This document shows, piece by piece, positions 34,309 through 42,959 of a stretch of 59,629 nucleotides of DNA. The position numbers were made by a program, and so were the translations under genes. How positions within the stretch are numbered: the stretch's first letter is position 1; each line of letters begins with the position of its first letter. The notes under the pieces are model-generated. The model searched no databases, had not been told where the DNA came from, and saw nothing but the letters and a program-made list of their open reading frames with translations. Where the stretch lies: assembly GCF_011045015.1 (NCBI RefSeq), contig NZ_JAAKZY010000039.1:1-59629 (forward strand), written 5' to 3'. The DNA comes from Streptomyces scabichelini (GTDB taxonomy: Bacteria > Actinomycetota > Actinomycetes > Streptomycetales > Streptomycetaceae).

Positions 34309-34809
34309 GTGGATCACAGGCAGCTGAGCGAGCGAGAGTGCCATGACGTGCTGGCCTGCACCCCGGCCGCCCGGCTTGCCGTCACCCGCCGCGGTCAGCC
34401 GCACATCGAACTCGTCGCACTGATCCACCTCGACGGAGAACCGGTGGCCCTTCTCCCGGAGTCGAGCGAGATCCGGCACGACCTCAGCGCGGTGGTCTCG
34501 CCGCGCCGCCCCGTCGTGCTCCAGTGCGACGACCTGACCGACTTGCCCCGATCGGCTCTCAGCGTCACCGTCACCGCGAGGCCCCGCTGGGTCGTCAGCC
34601 TCCCCGGCATCCGGGCATGCCGCCGCACCGCCGCCGCCCACGGCTTCGCACTCTCCCCCGACACCTGGTTCCTAGCCCTCACCCGGCCCCAGCTCACCGG
34701 CCACCGCATCCCCCTGGGTCACCGGACGGGCGCTCCCGAGGCGGGCGGCGATACGGCGTACCCCTCAGGGCCGTTTGCCGCACAGGCGCGCGGGCACTCC
34801 GGCGGGTGA
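34309..34809 (+). CDS. Pyridoxamine 5'-phosphate oxidase-like flavin-binding protein
   Basis: A 166-residue split-beta-barrel PNPOx-like protein: VDHRQLSERECHDVLACTP, an IELVALIHLDGEPVALLP strand pair, VVLQCDDLTD and RPRWVVSLPG. Relatives bind FMN, F420 or heme; the ligand here is not clear. The GTG at 34309 has GGAGG 8 nt upstream. The C-terminal 30 residues (after RIPLGHR) are low in structure and may be tail extension. It stands alone behind the regulator gene. Confidence 0.75.
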   Translation: MDHRQLSERECHDVLACTPAARLAVTRRGQPHIELVALIHLDGEPVALLPESSEIRHDLSAVVSPRRPVVLQCDDLTDLPRSALSVTVTARPRWVVSLPGIRACRRTAAAHGFALSPDTWFLALTRPQLTGHRIPLGHRTGAPEAGGDTAYPSGPFAAQARGHSGG

Positions 34810-34835
34810 GAGCGGCGAGTAACCAAGAGGAGACG

Positions 34836-34907
34836 GACGAGAGCCGAGACACGGACAAGAGCCGAGACACGGACAAGAGCGGAGACACGGACGAGAGTGG
34901 AGACAAG
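34836..34907 (+). repeat. Four tandem 18-bp repeats up to the ribosome site of the next gene
   Basis: Units of GACRAGAGCSGAGACACG repeat four times without gaps; the fourth is slightly diverged and its last bases form part of the AAGGAG ribosome site 8 nt before the ATG at 34919. The repeats lie in the untranslated leader. They could influence mRNA structure or vary in copy number. Confidence 0.85.
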
Positions 34908-34918
34908 GAGTCGCCATC

Positions 34919-35488
34919 ATGTCTCTTTCCCTTTCGCGTCACGCCGGAAGGGCACGCGGCGGTGCGGTCGCCCTGTGTCTGACCGCGGCGCTGCTGGCGG
35001 GGTGTGCCGAGATCTCGACCGATGGCTCCGGCAAGTCCGGCGCGTCCGGTGAGTCCGGCAGCTCCCCGAGCCGGTCGGCCGAGGCCGCCCGGGAGGTCCC
35101 GCTGACGGTGGTCGAAGGGGGCGGACAGAGGATGGTCTTCGTTCGCGTGAGCATCCTCGGCGAGGGGCCTTTCACGTTCGCCCTGGACACCGGTGCCTCG
35201 TCGAGTGCCGTCGACGACGACGTCGTACGGAGGCTCGATCTGGCCAGGACCGGCGAACGGCAGCTCATCAGCGGTGTCACCGGCACCGACACGGTGCCGG
35301 TGGTCGAGGTGCCGCGCTGGAGTGCGGGCGACGTACGCCTGGACCCGGCCGAGGCCACGGTCATCGACCTCGGCGGACTCGCGGGTGGCCGGAACATCCA
35401 CGGCCTGCTCGGCTCCGACGTGCTCGGCGACTTCGGGTGGATCACCGTGGACTACGAGGACGAGACGCTCCGGTTTCCGCCGGGCTGA
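34919..35488 (+). CDS. Retropepsin-like aspartic protease lipoprotein
   Basis: A 189-residue lipoprotein: signal peptide, lipobox LLAGC (Cys29), a Gly/Ser linker (about 33-52), then a single retropepsin-like domain with the catalytic DTGAS at 90-94 and a second half-motif GLLGSDVLGDFG with the hydrophobic-Gly signature. Such domains act as dimers, each giving one Asp. It would sit on the outer face of the membrane. AAGGAG precedes the ATG by 8 nt. Substrate unknown. Confidence 0.8.
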   Translation: MSLSLSRHAGRARGGAVALCLTAALLAGCAEISTDGSGKSGASGESGSSPSRSAEAAREVPLTVVEGGGQRMVFVRVSILGEGPFTFALDTGASSSAVDDDVVRRLDLARTGERQLISGVTGTDTVPVVEVPRWSAGDVRLDPAEATVIDLGGLAGGRNIHGLLGSDVLGDFGWITVDYEDETLRFPPG

Positions 35489-35603
35489 CGGGGTGAGTCG
35501 GCGGATGACCCGGTAGCGGTGACCGATATTTCCCGAAGAGCCGAAAACTGTGGGCTTTGGCATTGTTTGAACAGCGGCAGCCGTCTCCGTCTCGAGGTGA
35601 CCC

Positions 35604-37100
35604 ATGCGCCTACTGCTCGTCCACCCCAGTGCCCTGATGTACTCGGAGATCTTCCTCAGGCTGGAACCGCTCGGTCTTGAACGAGTGGCCGGCGCCGCCC
35701 GCGACGCAGGTCATGACGTACGGGTCGTGGACCTCCAGGTGCTCGACCACGCCGATCTGAGGACGGAACTGGCGTCCTTCCAGCCGGACGCGCTCGGCAT
35801 CTCGCTCAACTACCTCGCCAACATTCCGGAGGCCATCGAGATCGCCGAACGGACGAAGCAGGCCGTACCCGGCTGTTTCGTCTTCTTCGGCGGCCACAGC
35901 GTCTCGTTCGTCGCCGAGGATGTGCTCACGCAGGCGGAGGGATCCGTCGACGCGGTGATCCGTGGTGAGGGCGAGCCGGCCGTGGCCCCGCTTCTCGAGG
36001 CGGTCCGCGAAGGCGGCGTGGCGGGCGTCCCGGGCGTGGTCACCCTTGACGGCCACGGACCCGCCCCTCGGCTGCTGCACAGCATCGACACGCCCCGCCC
36101 GGCCCGCGACCTCATGCGTCACCGCCGCCGGTACTTCATCGGGGAACTCGACCCGTGCGCCTCCATCGAATTCACCCGCGGCTGCCCCTGGGACTGCTCG
36201 TTCTGTTCGGCGTGGACCTTCTACGGCCGCAGCTACCGCAAGGCGTCCCCGGAAGCGGCGGCCGACGAGCTCGCGTCCATTCAAGAGCCCAACGTGTTCA
36301 TCGTCGACGACGTCGCCTTCATCCGCCCCGAGCACGGTGACGCCATCGCCGCGCAGGTGGAACGCCGCCGGATCCGCAAGCGCTACTACCTGGAGACCCG
36401 CAGCGACGTGCTGCTGCGCAACACGGAGGTCTTCGAGCGCTGGGCCCGCCTGGGTCTGAGCTACATGTTCCTCGGCATGGAGGCACTCGACGAGGCGGGC
36501 CTCGAGCTGTACCGCAAACGGGTCAGCCCCGACGAGAACTTCCACGCCCTCGAGGTGGCCCGCAAACTCGGCATCAACGTCGCCATCAACCTGATCGTGG
36601 ACCCGGCCTGGGACGAGGAACGCTTCCGGATCGTCCGCGAGTTCGCGCTGTCCGTACCGGAGATCGTCCACCTCACCGTGATGACGCCCTATCCGGGTAC
36701 GGAGATCTGGCACACCGAGTCGCGCCGGCTGACCACCCGCGACTACCGGCTCTTCGACATCCAGCACGCCGTCGTGCCCACGGCACTGCCGCTCGACGTC
36801 TTCTACCGGGAACTGGTCCGCACCCAGGCCGTGCTCCACCACAAGCACCTGGGGCTGCGCACCGCCTTCGGCGCGGCACGCGTCCTCGGCCGCAACCTCG
36901 CCCACGGCCAGACCAATTTCGCCCGCATGCTGTGGAAGTTCAACCGGGTCTACAACCCGCAACGGCAGCTCGACGACCACGCCCGTCCGGTGCGCTACGA
37001 ACTGCCCCTGCCCCCGCATGCCGACCTCGGCGACCGCCGCGAGCTGTACGTCCACACCCGGCCCGCCGCCCACGCGAAGCCTCCCGGACCGCAGCGCTGA
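35604..37100 (+). CDS. hpnR: B12-binding radical-SAM hopanoid C-3 methylase
   Basis: A 498-residue radical-SAM enzyme that closely fits HpnR, which adds a methyl to C-3 of hopanoids. The start LLLVHPSALMYSEIFLRLEP leads a cobalamin-binding Rossmann domain to about residue 150; the iron-sulfur site is RGCPWDCSFC (Cys194, Cys198, Cys201), and HpnR-specific blocks include SAWTFYGRSYRK, IVDDVAFI and YPGTEIWHTESR. No squalene-hopene cyclase gene is in the window. The next gene starts 33 nt later. Confidence 0.88.
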   Translation: MRLLLVHPSALMYSEIFLRLEPLGLERVAGAARDAGHDVRVVDLQVLDHADLRTELASFQPDALGISLNYLANIPEAIEIAERTKQAVPGCFVFFGGHSVSFVAEDVLTQAEGSVDAVIRGEGEPAVAPLLEAVREGGVAGVPGVVTLDGHGPAPRLLHSIDTPRPARDLMRHRRRYFIGELDPCASIEFTRGCPWDCSFCSAWTFYGRSYRKASPEAAADELASIQEPNVFIVDDVAFIRPEHGDAIAAQVERRRIRKRYYLETRSDVLLRNTEVFERWARLGLSYMFLGMEALDEAGLELYRKRVSPDENFHALEVARKLGINVAINLIVDPAWDEERFRIVREFALSVPEIVHLTVMTPYPGTEIWHTESRRLTTRDYRLFDIQHAVVPTALPLDVFYRELVRTQAVLHHKHLGLRTAFGAARVLGRNLAHGQTNFARMLWKFNRVYNPQRQLDDHARPVRYELPLPPHADLGDRRELYVHTRPAAHAKPPGPQR

Positions 37101-37133
37101 CCGGCCGCGACCCCCAAGGACAAGGCATCCGGC

Positions 37134-38117
37134 ATGCCGATCGCCGTCCTCGCCTCACTCGCCGCGGGCGCCTGCTTCGCCCTGGCAGGAGTACTCCAGC
37201 AGCGGGCGGCCAGTGCCCGGCCGGCCGAGGAGGCTCTGTCCTTGACCCTGCTGCGCCATCTGGCCCAGCAGCCGATGTGGCTGTCCGGGATCGCCTTCGC
37301 CTTCCTCGCGTACGGGTTCCAGGCCCTGGCCCTGGCTTCCGCGCCGCTCAGCCTGGTGCAGCCGCTGATCGTCTGTGAGCTGATCTTCGCCGTGCCGCTG
37401 TCGGCGCGACTGGGCCGGATGCGGCTGGGGGCCCGGGAGTGGGGTGGCACGCTCGCGGTGGCGGCCGGTCTGGCGGCCGCTCTGTCCACCGCACGGCCGC
37501 ACGGCGGCAGCTCGACGGGCGCGGATCTCGGCCCCTGGCTGATGACGCTGGGTTCGGTCTGCGGGGTGACGGTCTGCGCGCTGGTGGCGCGCCGCTTCGT
37601 CGGCGGTACCTGGCAGGCGTCCCTCGTGGCCCTCGCCGGCGGAACGGTCATGGGCTTCCAGTCCGTGCTGCTGGCCATCACGGTCGCGCACATGGAGCGG
37701 GGGCTGCTCGCGCTGTTCACGGCGTGGCAGACGTATCTGCTGGTCATCGCCAGTGTCGCCGGGCTGCTGCTGATCCAGAGCGCGTTCCAGGCGGGGCCGC
37801 TGGCCGCCACGATGACAGTGATCGACGCGACCGAACCCGCCGTGGCCATCGCGACCGGAACAACGTTGTTCGGAGAGACCCTGCACCTCGGCTGGCCCAC
37901 CTCGGGCTTCACCGTCCTGGGCGTATGCCTGACGGTCTTCGGGATCGTCCGGCTGAACTCGTCGCCCGTGATCGCCGCGCTCCACCGGGGGCAGGCGCAT
38001 GACCGGCGGGGGCTCGCGTCCAAAGGCCCCGGCGGGCCTGGCGGGCCTGGCGGACCCGGCGGACCTGGCGGCCTCGGCAGCCCCCGCGAGGCCGGCAGCC
38101 CCGAACGCCCCAGCTGA
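37134..38117 (+). CDS. DMT/EamA-family transporter with collagen-like C-terminal tail
   Basis: A 327-residue member of the drug/metabolite transporter superfamily. Nine or ten helices occupy about 1-285 as two EamA halves (PLSLVQPLIVCELIFAVPLS; ATMTVIDATEPAVAIATGTT). The tail after about residue 298 is a run of Gly-Pro-Gly-Gly units continuous with the repeat tract downstream. The short gap to hpnR suggests one transcript; a role in moving hopanoids or a precursor is possible but unproven. Confidence 0.85.
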   Translation: MPIAVLASLAAGACFALAGVLQQRAASARPAEEALSLTLLRHLAQQPMWLSGIAFAFLAYGFQALALASAPLSLVQPLIVCELIFAVPLSARLGRMRLGAREWGGTLAVAAGLAAALSTARPHGGSSTGADLGPWLMTLGSVCGVTVCALVARRFVGGTWQASLVALAGGTVMGFQSVLLAITVAHMERGLLALFTAWQTYLLVIASVAGLLLIQSAFQAGPLAATMTVIDATEPAVAIATGTTLFGETLHLGWPTSGFTVLGVCLTVFGIVRLNSSPVIAALHRGQAHDRRGLASKGPGGPGGPGGPGGPGGLGSPREAGSPERPS

Positions 38118-38412
38118 CCCAGCAGCCCATGAGGCCAGCAGCCCCGAACAGGCCAGCTGGCCCGGTAACTCTGGCAGGCCCAGCAACCCCGCCGAGCCCA
38201 CCGATCCCGGCGACCCCGGCCCCAGTGACCCCGGCGGGCCCGTCAGCCCCAGCGACCCCGTTGCGCCCGGCAGCCCCGGCTGCCCGGCAGCCCAGATCAC
38301 CCCGGCGGGCCCGGCTGGCCGGCGGGCCCGGCTGGCCCGGCTGGCCCGGCTGGCCCGGCGGGCCCGGCTGGCCCGGCTGGCCCGGCGGGCCCGGCTGGCC
38401 CGGCTGGCCCGG
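38028..38412. repeat. GC-rich repeat tract encoding Gly-Pro-like triplets
   Basis: Degenerate 9-bp units of the CCCGGCTGG kind, regular at 38305-38412 (about a dozen copies) and looser before it. Both strands stay open, giving collagen-like Gly-Xaa-Pro reading. It lies at the end of the DMT transporter gene and reaches to the convergent glycosyltransferase gene. Probably a non-coding or tail-extending repeat. Confidence 0.75.
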
Positions 38413-38473
38413 TGACGGGCACGCGGAGCCCGAGCACACCACGGACTTCCGGCCGTGATGCGCGCCGGTGGGC

Positions 38474-39877
38474 TCACGCGCGGGAAGCGGCCGGTCTGAT
38501 GGGCGCGGCCGAGGGCTTGGCCGCGGCCTCGTGCCAGACCGGGAGCAGGTCGTCGGCGAAGACCTGGGCCCAGGTGGGGTGCCGGTTCCGGGCCGTGGCG
38601 ACCGCCCGCGCCCCCACCACGCGGCGCAGCTCAGGCCGCGTCACCAGCTCGGTCAGCATCCGCGCCCAGCCCTCCGCGTCGTCGTGCCGTACGACCAGAC
38701 CGTCTCGTCCCGGCTCGGCGAGCCACTGTGTGGTCCGGGCGTCCGCGGGCAGCACGACGGGGAGGCGGCAGGCCATGGCCTCGGCGACGACGTTGCCGAC
38801 GGTCTCGGTCCGGGACGGGAAGGCGAACACATCGCAACCGGCGTACACACGGGCCAGCCAGTCCTGAGGCTGCGGCCCCAGCAGCGTCACCTCGGGGCCG
38901 AGCAGCTCCGCGACCCGGCCCGCGTCGGCGCCCGACCCGACCATCAGCAGATGGACGTCGTGTCCCTGGCGCCTCATCCGGTGCACCGCCTCGGCGAGCA
39001 GCAGGGCGCGCTTGGAGGCGTCGACACGGCCCACGAACAGGATGAGCGGCCGGTCCACGGGCACACCATGGGCACGGGCGAGTGCGCCCCGGGCCCAGGG
39101 ATCGGGCCGGAACCGCTCGCGGTCGATGCCGCGCCGCAGCAGCGAGACCCGGTCGGAGTCCGTCACCGCGCCGATCTCGGCGCGGTCCTTCGGCGAGGCG
39201 ACCAGCACGTGGTCGCACAAGCGGATCAGCCCGTCGCGCCGCCGCCGGGCCAGCCTGGCGACCGCCTCCGGCGCGCCGCCACCGGGGAACCGGCCGGCCA
39301 CCCAGGACAGGGCAGGAGCTTTGTCGACCAATTGACGTACGTACACGGACGCCAGGGCCGGCACGTCCGTGTGGAGGGAACCCACCACGGCCTGCCGCAC
39401 CGGTGTCCCCGCCCGAGCCCCGCGGCGGACCAGGTGGGCCGCCGTCGAGGCGAACGCGAAGGTGTGCGTGAGGTGCCAGACGTCGTGGCGCGGCAGCAGC
39501 CTGGACAGTCGGGGGTGGAACGGCGCGAGATCGGCGATGTCGACTCCGCCGACCGCGGGCATCAGGGCCGCCGTGCTGAGCACAGGGCGCAGGGACACGA
39601 ACCGCACGCGGGGCGACAGCGGCTCCACACACTCCCGCTCACCGAGGACGTACACGGTCAGGTCCACGCCGGGGCCGGGCCCGGAGTAAGTGGCCGCCGC
39701 CTCGGCGAAGTGCTCCCAGCACTTGACGTGACCGCCTGCCGAGCCGTCCCTGAGCAGTTCCACCAAGACCGCGACGGAGGGGACGGCATGCTGCGGGCCG
39801 GTGCCGGGAAGCCCGTATACAGAGGCGGCGGAAGGAGGTCCGGAAAGTTCCGAAAGCCCGGAAAGTGATTCGCCCAT
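38474..39877 (-). CDS. Glycosyltransferase family 4-type (GT-B)
   Basis: A 467-residue GT-B enzyme from the ATG at 39877. The C-terminal half has [39 protein letters not shown] and [19 protein letters not shown], the glutamate-containing NDP-sugar site of GT4 proteins. [11 protein letters not shown] is the usual linker. The N-terminal half is the acceptor domain. An in-frame GTG at 39898 is the alternative start. Acceptor unknown; a glycolipid or exopolysaccharide role fits the nearby SDR and transport genes. Confidence 0.85.
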   Translation of the reverse strand: MGESLSGLSELSGPPSAASVYGLPGTGPQHAVPSVAVLVELLRDGSAGGHVKCWEHFAEAAATYSGPGPGVDLTVYVLGERECVEPLSPRVRFVSLRPVLSTAALMPAVGGVDIADLAPFHPRLSRLLPRHDVWHLTHTFAFASTAAHLVRRGARAGTPVRQAVVGSLHTDVPALASVYVRQLVDKAPALSWVAGRFPGGGAPEAVARLARRRRDGLIRLCDHVLVASPKDRAEIGAVTDSDRVSLLRRGIDRERFRPDPWARGALARAHGVPVDRPLILFVGRVDASKRALLLAEAVHRMRRQGHDVHLLMVGSGADAGRVAELLGPEVTLLGPQPQDWLARVYAGCDVFAFPSRTETVGNVVAEAMACRLPVVLPADARTTQWLAEPGRDGLVVRHDDAEGWARMLTELVTRPELRRVVGARAVATARNRHPTWAQVFADDLLPVWHEAAAKPSAAPIRPAASRA

Positions 39878-40157
39878 GGCACCCGAAGTACCCGTCACCC
39901 TGCGCTCGTATCACGGGTGTGGCGCCGTACGCGTTATGAGGCCCAGGAACAGGCCCTGGAACAGGCAGGGCGGACCGGACGGTCTCTCCCTACACTGGCC
40001 TGGGGTACCCCGTCGCCCGCCCCGCTTTCCGAGACGGGCGGCCACATCCGGACGTTCGGCGTCTGTCCGGCCGGGATACTCCTCGGAATCCTCGCCGCCG
40101 AAACGGCGAGTCGTTCGGGTCGACATGTGGCTTCACCGGTTGCAGAGGACGACTACC
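39878..40157. other. Divergent intergenic region
   Basis: Separates the glycosyltransferase and SDR genes, which point away from each other. I saw no convincing promoter pair or operator. Confidence 0.3.
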
Positions 40158-41015
40158 GTGCCCCACAACTCATTCCACAGCGGCTCCGAAGCCACCGCGC
40201 CCGTCGGCACCACGGCGGCGGGGACAGGCCCTGACACTCACCCGCACCTGGTCGACATCTCAGCACCCAGAGCGAGCGTGGCCCTGGTGACGGGCGCGTC
40301 CTCGGGCATCGGCGCCGCCGTCGCACGGCGCCTGGCGGCCGAGGGCAACTGGCACCTCGTACTCAACGGACGCGACCGGACCCGGCTCAGGGATGTCGCC
40401 CATGACACGTCGGCCGCCGCCTTCCCCGCGGATCTGGCCGAGCCGGGGGCCGATCGTCGGCTGGCCGAGTACGTCCTCGACTCCGTCGGCCGGGTGGATC
40501 TGCTGGTGGCCGGTGCCGGCGTCGGCTGGTCGGGACCGTACAACACCATGCCGCCGCAGGCCATCGACGAAGTGTTCTCCGTGGACGTACTCGCGCCGGT
40601 CCGTCTCGTACGGCTTCTGCTGCCCGGCATGGTCAGCCAGGGCACCGGCCGCGTGGTGCTCATCGGCTCCGTGGCGGGCAGCCTCGGGGTGCGGGGCGAG
40701 GCCGTCTACTCCGCCGCAAAAGCGGCCCTCGGCACCTTCGCCGAGGCACTCCGCTACGAACTGCGCGGCACCGGCGTGGGCATCAGCCACGTCGTGCCCG
40801 GAGTCGTGGACACCCCCTTCTTCGAGCGGCGCGGTACCCCCTACGCACGCGCGCGCCCCAGGCCCGTACCGGCCGAACGAGTCGCCGACGCCGTCTGGCA
40901 GGCCGTCACCCGGAACCGCGACGAGGTGTACGTACCCGGCTGGCTCCGCCTGCCCGCCCGGCTGCACGGCGCGGCACCGTCTCTCTACCGCCGACTCGCC
41001 GCCCGGTTCGGATGA
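40158..41015 (+). CDS. SDR-family oxidoreductase
   Basis: A 285-residue classical SDR: a 40-residue lead, TGASSGIG, a LVAGAGVG loop in place of NNAG, SVAGSLG, YSAAK active-site pair, and PGVVDTPFF. The C-terminal half ends in a basic segment rich in Arg and Leu (WLRLPARLHGAAPSLYRRLA) like lipid-linked SDRs. The GTG at 40158 with AGAGGA upstream is chosen; an ATG at 40125 is also in frame. Substrate unknown. Confidence 0.85.
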   Translation: MPHNSFHSGSEATAPVGTTAAGTGPDTHPHLVDISAPRASVALVTGASSGIGAAVARRLAAEGNWHLVLNGRDRTRLRDVAHDTSAAAFPADLAEPGADRRLAEYVLDSVGRVDLLVAGAGVGWSGPYNTMPPQAIDEVFSVDVLAPVRLVRLLLPGMVSQGTGRVVLIGSVAGSLGVRGEAVYSAAKAALGTFAEALRYELRGTGVGISHVVPGVVDTPFFERRGTPYARARPRPVPAERVADAVWQAVTRNRDEVYVPGWLRLPARLHGAAPSLYRRLAARFG

Positions 41016-41057
41016 CGCAAGAGGTTCTCCCAGTGCCAAGAGGTTCCCCCAGCGCGC

Positions 41058-41094
41058 AGGAGGCGACTGTGCCAGTGCGAAGGAGGCGACTGTG
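41058..41094 (+). repeat. Direct repeat of a ribosome site and start codon
   Basis: AGGAGGCGACTGTG occurs at 41058-41071 and again at 41081-41094, each with a GGAGG site ahead of a GTG. The second opens a proline-rich frame (PPSPVPPGPTPSPPGPG...). That frame has no recognisable domain and runs antisense into the rhodanese-CBS gene, so it is not called as a gene. Confidence 0.5.
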
Positions 41095-41279
41095 ATCGAG
41101 CCGCCCAGCCCCGTACCTCCCGGACCGACGCCGTCACCGCCGGGCCCCGGCCGCCCCGACCCGCCACCGGGCCCTCCGCCACCGCGTCCCGTGCCTGAGC
41201 CTCCGCCCGGCCCTTCGCCCAAGCCCAATCCCGTTCCCCGGCCTCCGGCGCCTTTTCCGGATCCATCACCGGGTGCGCT

Positions 41280-41972
41280 TCATCGTCCGTCCCCCGCGCG
41301 GTCGATGTGTTCGCGTTCCAGAAGTCCGATCAGGCGCCCTTCGGGATCGGTGACCGGAAGAGCCACCGCCCCGGAATCCTCCATGCGTTCCTTGAGAGGG
41401 CCGAGGGGCTGGTCGGCCCGTACCGTCGTCGGCCCCGGCCGCATGGCGTCCTCCACCAGGCCGTCGATGTGGGAAGCCGCGTCCTCGTGTGCGAGAAGAC
41501 CGACGACCACCTGGTCATCGCCGACCACCACGCCGACTCGCCGCCCCGCTCCGTCGAGCGCGGCCAGGACGTCATGGACGGGCTCGTCGGCCGTGCAGGT
41601 CGGCGCGTCCGGATCGGCCGCGTCCGCGGCCCGAGTCCTGTGCGCCGACGTTCCCTCCCTCGGCATTCCCGCGGCGAGCCAGTCGGCCTTGCCCGGAACG
41701 TAGTCGTAGACCCGGCGGAAACCGAGCCGCTCGAGCTGGACGGCGGCCCGCGGGCTCATGTCACACAGGTGGTCGGCGCAATAGACGATCACCGGCAGCC
41801 CGCCATCCAGCCGCTCCGGGGCCCGCTGCTCCAGATCACGCAGTGGAATGTGGAGAGCGCCCGGCAGATGGGCCTGCTCATACGGCTCGCGCGGCAGCAC
41901 CTCGACGAGTGCGGCCTGTTCCTGCTCGACGAGACGGCGTACCTCCTGCCGGTCGAACAGTTGCGTGGCCAT
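41280..41972 (-). CDS. Rhodanese-like and CBS-domain fusion protein
   Basis: A 230-residue fusion. Residues 1-110 are a rhodanese domain with the active-loop cysteine in VIVYCADHLC (Cys65 in the catalytic position); residues 120-230 are a pair of CBS motifs (DEPVHDVLAAL, GVVVGDDQVVVGLLAHEDA, VALPVTDPEGRLIGLLEREH) that bind adenine nucleotides. It may sense energy or sulfur state. AAGGAGG precedes the ATG at 41972. First of a run of small stress-type genes on this strand. Confidence 0.85.
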   Translation of the reverse strand: MATQLFDRQEVRRLVEQEQAALVEVLPREPYEQAHLPGALHIPLRDLEQRAPERLDGGLPVIVYCADHLCDMSPRAAVQLERLGFRRVYDYVPGKADWLAAGMPREGTSAHRTRAADAADPDAPTCTADEPVHDVLAALDGAGRRVGVVVGDDQVVVGLLAHEDAASHIDGLVEDAMRPGPTTVRADQPLGPLKERMEDSGAVALPVTDPEGRLIGLLEREHIDRAGDGR

Positions 41973-42087
41973 CCGTTCCGCCTCCTTCCCGCCTTCCTGC
42001 TCTGCCGCCGCGTACCCGACGGACCGCCGTCCACACCGACGGCCGCGCAGCGAGAAGGTCCACGTGAAGCAGGGAGAGAAGTCAGCT

Positions 42088-42486
42088 TCAGCTGTCGTCG
42101 CGGTCGAGCAGTTCCCTGACACCACGAGCTGTGAGCGCCAGCTCCTCCGGCGTGCCGGCATCGATGACCAGTGACAGCTTCTCCGACGGCCAGCCACGGG
42201 CGAGCGCACCGAGCACCACGCTGCGATGACGCCCCGTCTGTGGGATGGCCTGCTGCATACGTGCCTGGGTGGTGAAGACCGGCACCAGCTCGGTGCCGTC
42301 GCCGAGTTCGTACACGGGCAGGCTCAGAGACCTGGGATCCGGGCCCGCTGCCTCGATATCGGCGGGAATCAGCACCTCGCTGCCGGCCAGCATGCGCAGC
42401 GCCGCGTCGTCCGCTCCGTTCTCGACGACCGCGCGCAGGGCCTGCCGGACGGCAGAAGCAGCGCTGTCGGACGGGGAGTCAGTCAT
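42088..42486 (-). CDS. SseB-family protein
   Basis: A 132-residue protein with an SseB N-terminal domain: LRMLAGSEVLIPADIE, VYELGDGTELVPVFTTQARMQQ, then a helix with LARGWPSEKLSLVIDAGTPEEL. SseB-like proteins are common in actinomycetes beside stress or secretion genes; the role is not settled. The gene has its own ATG and lies 115 bp from the rhodanese-CBS start. Confidence 0.75.
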   Translation of the reverse strand: MTDSPSDSAASAVRQALRAVVENGADDAALRMLAGSEVLIPADIEAAGPDPRSLSLPVYELGDGTELVPVFTTQARMQQAIPQTGRHRSVVLGALARGWPSEKLSLVIDAGTPEELALTARGVRELLDRDDS

Positions 42487-42546
42487 CGTGCATCCAGTCC
42501 AGTCGGTCCAGTCACTGTGCGGAATTCAAGTTTCCGGTCGGTCAGG

Positions 42547-42933
42547 TCAGGTCAGTTCGGCGTGGCCGAAGAGCTCGGCGTAGCCGGCCGGGAGTCGGCT
42601 GAGCAGCTTGTTCAGCTCACCGCCCGACACCGTGCGGGCCAGCGCGGTGAGCACCGCCTCGGCGTGCAGCCGGGCGGTCTCCTCGTCGTCGTCGGCTGTG
42701 ACCGCCACCTGGTGGAGGAACTCCTGCACACCCCAGGTCCGGCCGCTCTCGCCCACACCGGTGAGGAACTCGCCGATCTCCAGGGGGAGTTGGTCGGCCA
42801 GATGATCAGCCGCCGCCGGCTGCAGACGCTCGCCGAGGGTGCTCAGTACGGCCTCGGCGACGCGTGCGGCCTCATCGATGTCCGCGTATTCCCCTTGTTC
42901 CCGGACGACTGCCAGGAATTCCGTGTGCGTCAT
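42547..42933 (-). CDS. DUF2267 family protein
   Basis: A 128-residue DUF2267 protein. The two-layer helical fold shows as AARVAEAVLSTLGERLQPAA, DHLADQLPLEIGEFL and VQEFLHQVAVTADDDEETA, closing with LPAGYAELFG. Members are usually stress-induced and near CBS or ChaB genes, as here. Function unknown. Confidence 0.88.
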   Translation of the reverse strand: MTHTEFLAVVREQGEYADIDEAARVAEAVLSTLGERLQPAAADHLADQLPLEIGEFLTGVGESGRTWGVQEFLHQVAVTADDDEETARLHAEAVLTALARTVSGGELNKLLSRLPAGYAELFGHAELT

Positions 42934-42959
42934 CGTTCGCTCCCTGAACTGCTCCTGTT

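Noticed and set aside
37909..38477. Minus-strand collagen-like proteins over the repeat tract
   Set aside because: Two minus frames and one plus frame all read Gly/Pro repeats because the 9-bp unit is open everywhere; no ribosome site or signal peptide supports one.
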